A stretch of DNA of 28,320 bases from assembly GCA_036521655.1 (NCBI GenBank), contig DATDHI010000483.1, positions 1-28,320 of the forward strand, given 5' to 3'. The notes under the pieces are model-generated. The model did no database searches, was not told where the DNA came from, and saw nothing but the letters and a program-made list of their open reading frames with translations. Below, piece by piece: positions 22,863 to 28,320 of this stretch. Source of the DNA: GCA-003244245 sp036521655. Lineage in GTDB: Bacteria; Actinomycetota; Actinomycetes; Mycobacteriales; Pseudonocardiaceae. A program made the position numbers and the translations under genes. Positions within the stretch are counted from its first letter, which is position 1. Each line of letters begins with the position of its first letter.

Positions 22863-25106
22863 TCACCTGGCTCCCCGTACTCGGCGTAGGACTCCACGGG
22901 CCATCAGCAGCACGAGAACGACAGCACCTGCTCCCGCCGTGAGCGCGACGGTCACGGTGCCGAACGCGGTGGAGCGCAGCTGCAGAGTGCTCGGCTCACC
23001 GAGCGGGGTGCCGCCCGGGGTGCTCAGCTGGACGTCAACGCTGAATTGGCCCGTTCGGCTCACCTTCGCCGGGATGACGAGCTGCCGGGTGCTGCGGGCG
23101 GGTATCAGCTGCAGCCCCACCGCCCCCGTGCGCAGCCCGGCGGCCGGCGACAGGTTCAGCCGGACCTGCACGCTCACCGGCAGCTCGTTGCTCACAGTGA
23201 TCAATAGTGGGGCGTCCGCAGCGGCCAGACTGTAGGGGCCGGACGACTGCACGATCCGCACGGACCGGCGCAGCTCGTCCAGCCGGGTGCGCAGCTCGCC
23301 GGTCGCCTGCGCGGCCCGGCTCGGCTCACCGCGCCAGGCCGTGGACACCGCCCGCAGCAGCCCGAGCCGCAGCGGGTCGAGCAGAGCGGCTGGCTCCAGG
23401 TTCGTGGTGGCGTCCGCAACCGTGGCGACCTGCAGATCCCGCAGGACATCGCGGGCCCGCTGGACGTCGGCGGTGACCGGTTGCGGGATCTCCTCGGCGC
23501 CGGCCTGCGGTGGGTAACTCACCGTGGTAGTGGTGCCGGAGGGGTGGACGTTGGTGAGCGCCGGCAGCTCGCGCAGGGTGAAGAAGCCACCCTCCAGCAG
23601 CCGCCGGGCGGTGCTCAACAGCTCGGGGGTCTCGGTGCCGCGGGCCTGCCAGCGACGCGGCGGGACCAGGATGACGGGCCGGCGGTCGGAGTCGACGGCG
23701 GCGCGGTAGACCAGCGCACCGAGCCCGTCCTGGGCGGCCAGGGCGCTGGCGGTGCCCGTCGGCCGGGAGGCAAGGGTGGGGTCGGGTTGCGGTAGCTCGG
23801 GGTCCTTGACCACCGCAGGGTGCGGCCCCAGCGCGCCGGTCAGCAGGGGATCCACGAGCAGGCCGACCGGGGCAGCGCCGGCTGGACCCATCCCGCCAGG
23901 TGCTAGAGCGGTCCCGCCGCCGGACGGGTTCGGGGACACGCTGCGGGGATCCAGCAGTACGGCGTGCGTCCCCAGTGCGGTGAGATCGGCCAGGGTGCGC
24001 TCGTCGAGCACCTCATCCGCCGGCCAACTCACCCCGGCCAGCGGCTGCACCCCCAGCAGGTCGCCGACCAGCCGGACTCCGGTGCTGTTGGCCAGGGCCT
24101 CCAAGTCGGTGAGCCCGGCCCGGGACAGCGCCACCAAGTCGGGATCGGCGTAGGGCAGCGGCAGCACGCACCGGCCTTGGACGGCCCCGCGCAGCCGATC
24201 GAGCCAGTTCCGGGCGTCCCGCGCACCGGTGCCCACGGTGGTCCCGCCGGGGCGCGCCACCCGGTAGCCGCGGCTCATCCCGTCGACGGTCTCCAGCAGC
24301 AGCGGGTCGATAGCCACGCAGACGGCCGGGGCAAGTGGCGACCCGGGCGGCACGGCCTGCTCGAGTGCAGCGAGCAGGCCGTCGAGCCGGCCACCGGGAG
24401 CGATCTCGGCGGCCACCGGATCGGTCCCGTTGTGGTCAGCGCGGATCAGGATCGGCTCACCGGGACCGGTGGGCAGCCTGGCGGGTTCCGCGGCCAATGG
24501 CCACACCACGGTCAGCTGCCTGGGTTGCGGAGGCTGGGGCAGCACCGGTCCAGGCGGCTGGCCAGGCGCGACGGGGGGGATGCCGAGCATCGGCAGCAGC
24601 AGCGGGACCGACGCCAGCCTCGCGACGCCGCCGAAGTCCGGCTTGCCGTTGAGGTTCACCACCAGTGGGTACACGCCCGGTTCGCTGATCTGCAACGACT
24701 CCAGGTCCGCGCCGCCACGCAAGGGCACGTCGAGCTGGAACGGGACGCTCTGGCCCGGCATGAGATCGCTCGGCAGCGGACGGAACCTCGTGACGTGGAG
24801 CGTTTCGGGCAGCCCGGTGACCGCAGCCAAGACCGCCTTGTCCGAGGCTATTGGCTCTCCGCGCTCCAGCCGGACCCCGAGTTTGGTGATCGGCCGGTCC
24901 CCCACGTTGACCACCTGGCCGGTCACCTTGACCACCGGCGAGCTGGCCACGGTGACCACCCGAGGTGACATGTCGGCGAGATCGAGCCGGGCCAGGACGT
25001 TGGGGAGCTCGGGTTGCCGCGAGTGGAGCTGCTGTGCTCCGGCGGTTCCCGGCAGCAGCAGTCCCAGAAAAGCAGCCAGGAGTGCCGCAACGACCCGGCG
25101 CGTCAC
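22863..25106 (-). CDS. Large secreted, membrane-anchored protein of the DUF6049 type (Rv3909-like)
   Basis: A 747-residue protein with a signal peptide (RRVVAALLAAFLGLLLPGTAGA at 3-24), a long extracytoplasmic region and a C-terminal TM (VTVALTAGAGAVVLVLLMARG) followed by a short basic tail. The N-terminal part reads like an Ig-like fold (VVTVASSPVVKVTGQVVNVGDRPI). The middle has text resembling glycoside-hydrolase/polysaccharide-deacetylase-type barrels, but no catalytic residues are identifiable. Its function is unknown; conserved position next to murJ and the pseudokinase implies envelope assembly. GTG 25106 overlaps the NUDIX stop (GTGA). A longer open frame into the NUDIX gene is rejected because the signal peptide fixes the start. 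Confidence 0.85.
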   Translation of the reverse strand: MTRRVVAALLAAFLGLLLPGTAGAQQLHSRQPELPNVLARLDLADMSPRVVTVASSPVVKVTGQVVNVGDRPITKLGVRLERGEPIASDKAVLAAVTGLPETLHVTRFRPLPSDLMPGQSVPFQLDVPLRGGADLESLQISEPGVYPLVVNLNGKPDFGGVARLASVPLLLPMLGIPPVAPGQPPGPVLPQPPQPRQLTVVWPLAAEPARLPTGPGEPILIRADHNGTDPVAAEIAPGGRLDGLLAALEQAVPPGSPLAPAVCVAIDPLLLETVDGMSRGYRVARPGGTTVGTGARDARNWLDRLRGAVQGRCVLPLPYADPDLVALSRAGLTDLEALANSTGVRLVGDLLGVQPLAGVSWPADEVLDERTLADLTALGTHAVLLDPRSVSPNPSGGGTALAPGGMGPAGAAPVGLLVDPLLTGALGPHPAVVKDPELPQPDPTLASRPTGTASALAAQDGLGALVYRAAVDSDRRPVILVPPRRWQARGTETPELLSTARRLLEGGFFTLRELPALTNVHPSGTTTTVSYPPQAGAEEIPQPVTADVQRARDVLRDLQVATVADATTNLEPAALLDPLRLGLLRAVSTAWRGEPSRAAQATGELRTRLDELRRSVRIVQSSGPYSLAAADAPLLITVSNELPVSVQVRLNLSPAAGLRTGAVGLQLIPARSTRQLVIPAKVSRTGQFSVDVQLSTPGGTPLGEPSTLQLRSTAFGTVTVALTAGAGAVVLVLLMARGVLRRVRGAR

Positions 25107-25882
25107 GCGGGATCCGCCAGCATGGTGGTGGCGCGCAGTACCAGGCGCCGCTCGTCGGCATAAGCCAAGCGCTCCGGCAGGTCGGCCAGCGGTACCCAGG
25201 CCACCTCGGTGACCTCCACGTCGGCGTCGGACAACTCGCCGCCCACCGCGCGCAGTAGGAAGTGGTGCACGGTCTTGTGCACCCGGCGGTCGTCGGCGAC
25301 GAACCAGTAATCGATGCTGCCCAGGGCAGCGACCACCGAGCCGTCGATCCCGGTCTCTTCGGCGACCTCGCGTACTGCGGCCTGCTCGACGGTTTCGCCA
25401 TTCTCGACGTGGCCTTTGGGGAGCGACCACAGCAGCCGGCCCCGCCGGTCCAGCCGACCGATCACTGCCGCTCGCCCGGTCTCGGTGTCCACTACCAGCC
25501 CGCCCGCTGAGGTCTCATCCACGGTGCGCATCCGGCCCGCCGGGCGTCCCTTCCCTGATCCCTGTGACGCAGGGGTGCCGCGCGGGACCGGGGTTGGCTT
25601 GTGCGCGGTCTCGGGACGCCTGCTGTTGCTCGTACGCTGGTCCTTGCCCTGGGGCTTCCTCCGCCGGCCGGCCTGCGGTGGGTTGGCCGGGTTGCTGCTC
25701 GGTTCCTGGCGGCTGCTGGCCGGACCGCCGTCAGCGGCAACGTCGCCCTGCTCAGCTCCCCCCTGGCCGGTACTGCCTGGGCTGGGCCGGTGCCGGCGGC
25801 CCTTGCGCTGCCTTTTCTTGTGTTGCCCAGCCGTCTCGCGGGCCGCTTTGTCACGACCGGACCTTCCGGAGGGCGGGGGCAT
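25103..25882 (-). CDS. NUDIX hydrolase (MutT4-like) with basic N-terminal extension
   Basis: A 259-residue protein. Residues about 1-118 are Arg/Lys/Gln/Pro-rich and predicted disordered; the NUDIX domain then begins TSAGGLVVDTETG. The complete box GHVENGETVEQAAVREVAEETGI lies near 158-180 with all GX5EX7REUXEEXGU residues. It likely hydrolyses an oxidised or signalling nucleotide; the substrate is not decided. Basic leaders are common in this orthologue. ATG 25882 has no strong ribosome site, so the protein could start further in. It is divergent from cca and overlaps the DUF6049-like gene by 4 bases. Confidence 0.88.
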   Translation of the reverse strand: MPPPSGRSGRDKAARETAGQHKKRQRKGRRHRPSPGSTGQGGAEQGDVAADGGPASSRQEPSSNPANPPQAGRRRKPQGKDQRTSNSRRPETAHKPTPVPRGTPASQGSGKGRPAGRMRTVDETSAGGLVVDTETGRAAVIGRLDRRGRLLWSLPKGHVENGETVEQAAVREVAEETGIDGSVVAALGSIDYWFVADDRRVHKTVHHFLLRAVGGELSDADVEVTEVAWVPLADLPERLAYADERRLVLRATTMLADPA

Positions 25883-25990
25883 GACGATGATGGTATCCGC
25901 GGCGGCGGGCTGCGCTGGTCAGCACAGGTGCCGTTACGCTGGCTCCCCGTGTCGCCTTCGCCCTTCGCCGTGGAAAACCGGGTCTCGTCC
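25883..25990. promoter_or_regulatory. Divergent NUDIX-cca promoter region
   Basis: About 108 bases separate the two chosen starts. No clear promoter hexamers were identified. The gap shrinks if cca starts at the GTG at 25949. Confidence 0.35.
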
Positions 25991-27412
25991 GTGAGCATGG
26001 CACAGCAGAATGCGGTTGTGGAGTTGCTCAGGATTGCGCCGGTGGCTGATGAGCTCGCCACCCGGTTCATCGCGGCCGGTCATTCGCTGTATCTGGTGGG
26101 CGGTAGCGTGCGTGACGCCCTGCTCGGCCGGCTGGGCAGCGACCTGGACTTCACCACTGACGCCCGCCCGGACACTACCCGCGGGATCCTGGATGGCTGG
26201 GCCGACGCCGTGTGGGACACCGGGATCGCCTTCGGCACCGTCGGCGCGACCAAGGCCGGTACTCATTGCGAGATCACCACCTACCGGGCCGACCGCTACG
26301 ACCGGGTGTCCCGCAATCCCGAGGTGGTCTTCGGGGACACCCTCGAGGGCGACCTGGCCCGTCGCGACTTCACGGTGAACGCGATGGCCGTGGAGCTGCC
26401 GGTGCGCGACCGCAGCCGGTTCGTGGACCTGCACGGTGGGATGGCTGCGCTGGCCCGGCGTGAGCTGGACACGCCCGCGACGCCGGAGGAGTCCTTTGCC
26501 GACGACCCGCTACGCATGCTGCGTGCTGCCCGGTTCGTCTCCCAGTTGGGCTTCAGCATTGCCCCACGGGTACGAGCGGCCCTGGAGGAGATGGCACCGG
26601 AGATCCGCCGCATCACCGTTGAGCGGGTTGCGGCGGAGCTGTCCAAGCTGCTGCTGGGCGCCCATCCGCGGCGGGGTGTCGAGATGATGGTGGACACCGG
26701 GTTGGGCGACCACGTGCTGCCCGAGGTGCCGGCGATGCGGCTGGAGATCGACGAGCACCACCAGCACAAGGACGTTTACGTGCATTCGCTGACGGTGCTC
26801 GACCAGGCGATCGCGCTGGAGGAGGGCGAGCCGGACCTGGTGCTGCGGCTGGCCGCGTTGCTGCACGACATCGGCAAGCCGGCTACCCGCAGGCACGAGG
26901 CCAGCGGCGGGGTGAGCTTTCACCACCACGAGGCAGTCGGGGCCAAGCTGGTGCGCAAGAGGTTGCGCGCGCTGCGCTACCCCACGCACGTCGTCAACGA
27001 CGTCGCCCAGCTGGTGTTCCTGCACCTGCGCTTTCACGGCTACGGCAGCGGCGAATGGACCGACTCCGCAGTGCGGCGCTACGTCACCGACGCCGGTGAT
27101 CTGCTGCCGCGGCTGCACAAACTCGTCCGCGCCGACTGCACCACCCGCAACCGTCGCAAGGCGGCCGCATTGCAGCGCAGCTACGACCACCTCGAGGCCC
27201 GCATCGCGCAGGTCCAGGCAGAGGAGGACCTGGCCCGGGTGCGCCCGGACCTCGACGGCAACGCGATCATGGAGCTACTAGGCCTGCCGCCCGGCCCCCA
27301 GGTCGGCCAAGCCTGGCGCCACCTCAAAGAGCTCCGCCTGGACCGCGGCCCCCTCTCCCGCGCCGACGCCGAAGCCGAACTCCACCGCTGGGCCGCCGAC
27401 CACCTCCCCTGA
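25991..27412 (+). CDS. cca: CCA tRNA nucleotidyltransferase
   Basis: A 473-residue class II tRNA nucleotidyltransferase/poly(A) polymerase-type enzyme that adds or repairs tRNA 3' CCA. The head motif LVGGSVRDALLGRLGSDLDFTTDARP (about 36-61) has the G[SG] and DxD metal residues. RRDFTVNAMAVELP follows, then RMLRAARFVSQLGFSI; an HD domain has LLHDIGKPATRR near 294 and HHHEAVGAKL. This HD-containing architecture is usual in actinomycetes. The start is uncertain among GTG 25949, GTG 25991 and ATG 25997, all in frame; none has a strong ribosome site. Confidence 0.95.
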   Translation: MSMAQQNAVVELLRIAPVADELATRFIAAGHSLYLVGGSVRDALLGRLGSDLDFTTDARPDTTRGILDGWADAVWDTGIAFGTVGATKAGTHCEITTYRADRYDRVSRNPEVVFGDTLEGDLARRDFTVNAMAVELPVRDRSRFVDLHGGMAALARRELDTPATPEESFADDPLRMLRAARFVSQLGFSIAPRVRAALEEMAPEIRRITVERVAAELSKLLLGAHPRRGVEMMVDTGLGDHVLPEVPAMRLEIDEHHQHKDVYVHSLTVLDQAIALEEGEPDLVLRLAALLHDIGKPATRRHEASGGVSFHHHEAVGAKLVRKRLRALRYPTHVVNDVAQLVFLHLRFHGYGSGEWTDSAVRRYVTDAGDLLPRLHKLVRADCTTRNRRKAAALQRSYDHLEARIAQVQAEEDLARVRPDLDGNAIMELLGLPPGPQVGQAWRHLKELRLDRGPLSRADAEAELHRWAADHLP

Positions 27413-27418
27413 CCTCCC

Positions 27419-27480
27419 GCATTCAGCGGGCTCAGCGGGGCTATCAGCTGCGCGATAGCCCCGCTGAGCCCGCTGAATGC
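27419..27480. terminator. Perfect 27-bp inverted repeat, bidirectional terminator
   Basis: Arms 27419-27445 and 27454-27480 are exact reverse complements (27 of 27) around an 8-base loop. It lies 6 bases past the cca stop and covers the last codons and stop of the convergent MFS gene. No T-run follows, so it is an actinobacterial-type hairpin terminator usable in both directions. Confidence 0.85.
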
Positions 27481-28320
27481 GCTGGGGGCCGGTCGATGAG
27501 GCCATATACGAGGGCGGCGATGAGGTAGGCGACGGCGGCTAGGAGGAGTAGGTGGGGGGCGTGGCCGTTGAGAGGGACCACGGTTGCGGCCAGGGCGACT
27601 GCCAGCACGTAGCCGACGTTGAAGACGGTGTCGTAGAGGGTGAACACCCGGCCACGCGCGTCATCCCCGACGTCGCTCTGCACCGTTGCGTCGAGGCTCA
27701 ACTTCACCACCTGGCCGGCCGTGGCCAGCGCGAACGCGGCCGCCAGGATCGTAATCTTGATCATCGGCAGGCCGAGGATGACGATCACGACGGCGGCGGC
27801 CAGCAGTGCACCGCGGACCGTGTGCCGCCGGCCGAACCTGGCCACCAGCGGCCCGGTGAGCACCGCTGCGAGCAGCATTCCGGCGGCTCCGGCGACGAGC
27901 ACCTGGCAGACGCCGGCGAGCCCCGCCCGCAGTAGCCCGTCGGAAGTGAAGGAGTTGCGGTACAACAGCAGCGTCACCATGGTGGCGATGCCGAAGGAGA
28001 GCCGGTGCGCGACCAGCGCCACCAGGCCCGCGGCCACGCTGGGCACCCGGGCCGCCGCGGTCACCCCGTCACGCAGCCCTCTTGCCAGCGTGGGCTGGTC
28101 CGCCGGGGTGCCTTGGTTGTTGGGGTCCGGCCCGAGGCGGCCGCCACTGAAGCCGGCGGTGACCGCCGCCGCCAACAGTGAACCCAGCACCGCCCAGGCC
28201 GTCACCCACGCCGACGCGGTGTTCCCGGTCCCCGCCACACCCCGCAGCGTGATCGCACACATCCCACCGAAGACCGCGACCACGGTGCCGACGGTGGCGG
28301 CCAGTGCGTTGGCCTCCACC
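27444..28320 (-). CDS. MFS transporter, C-terminal part (N-terminus beyond window)
   Basis: About 292 residues are visible, with seven or so TM helices, against some 400-430 for a whole major-facilitator protein. LTGPLVARFGRRHTVRGALLAAAVVIV carries the loop motif GxxxDRxGRR-like text typical of the family. QSDVGDDARGRVFTLYDTVFNVGYVLAVALA resembles the last helices of drug or macrolide exporters. The frame continues past the right edge; the GTG at 28319 is probably internal. The final 12 codons lie in the 27-bp inverted repeat, so the Ala/Gly/Ser tail is dictated by the hairpin. The substrate is unknown. Confidence 0.85.
   Translation of the reverse strand, partial: VEANALAATVGTVVAVFGGMCAITLRGVAGTGNTASAWVTAWAVLGSLLAAAVTAGFSGGRLGPDPNNQGTPADQPTLARGLRDGVTAAARVPSVAAGLVALVAHRLSFGIATMVTLLLYRNSFTSDGLLRAGLAGVCQVLVAGAAGMLLAAVLTGPLVARFGRRHTVRGALLAAAVVIVILGLPMIKITILAAAFALATAGQVVKLSLDATVQSDVGDDARGRVFTLYDTVFNVGYVLAVALAATVVPLNGHAPHLLLLAAVAYLIAALVYGLIDRPPAHSAGSAGLSRS

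Noticed and set aside
1..28320. tRNA, rRNA, CRISPR, insertion sequence or integrase genes
   Set aside because: None was recognised by eye in intergenic gaps or frames; the lack of a recombinase means insertion of the dnaA-adjacent cluster by a known element is not supported.

Overview
The window is high-GC DNA, almost fully coding, with frequent GTG and TTG starts and many 1-13 base gene overlaps. The order dnaA / rpmH-rnpA-yidD-yidC-jag / rsmG-parA-parB / cwlM-trxA-trxB / pseudokinase / DUF6049-like / NUDIX / cca is the conserved origin-proximal block of Actinomycetes. The Mycobacterium tuberculosis counterpart, from memory, is Rv3907c-Rv3924c plus dnaA. The extra genes (a D-Ala-D-Ala ligase and a class I/II aminotransferase beside parB, an MFS gene beside cca) suggest a Pseudonocardiales-like organism; that family-level placement is inference.

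Layout. (1) Positions 1-3722, minus strand: a giant, edge-truncated protein with a TIR domain, a metallophosphoesterase-like domain whose metal-binding motifs are broken, a STAND/NACHT-type P-loop NTPase and pentapeptide repeats. It looks like a bacterial NLR-like immune or signalling protein. (2) 3773-5074, plus: an ArsB/NhaD-type (ion transporter superfamily) permease, divergent from it. (3) 7496-5064, minus: a tightly packed three-gene cassette of a two-TM protein of unknown family, a cupin-like protein and an inositol-monophosphatase-family phosphatase. (4) dnaA (minus) and a 476-bp regulatory gap with DnaA boxes and a good promoter, then rpmH-rnpA-yidD-yidC-jag (plus), closed by a strong hairpin. 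(5) rsmG-parA-parB (plus) with parS sites at the start of rsmG and inside parA. (6) Aminotransferase-ddl (minus), convergent with parB. (7) A GNAT protein (plus), then a collinear minus-strand series NUDIX, DUF6049-like, pseudokinase, trxB, trxA, cwlM, covering cell-wall control, thiol redox and nucleotide sanitation. (8) cca (plus), convergent with an edge-truncated MFS gene across a perfect 27-bp inverted repeat.

The most notable features are departures from the conserved block. dnaN (and so recF/gyrB) does not follow dnaA: 7.6 kb downstream of dnaA holds only the accessory genes of regions 1-3, and the usual dnaA-dnaN origin spacer is missing. murJ is absent between the DUF6049-like gene and the pseudokinase, leaving 110 bp, and sigM with its anti-sigma gene is absent between the pseudokinase and trxB, leaving 287 bp with three copies of a 9-mer. 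The strongest candidate for a little-described system is the TIR/pseudo-phosphoesterase/NTPase protein, together with the accessory cassette sitting where dnaN is expected.

No tRNA, rRNA, CRISPR array, insertion sequence or recombinase gene was recognised by eye.
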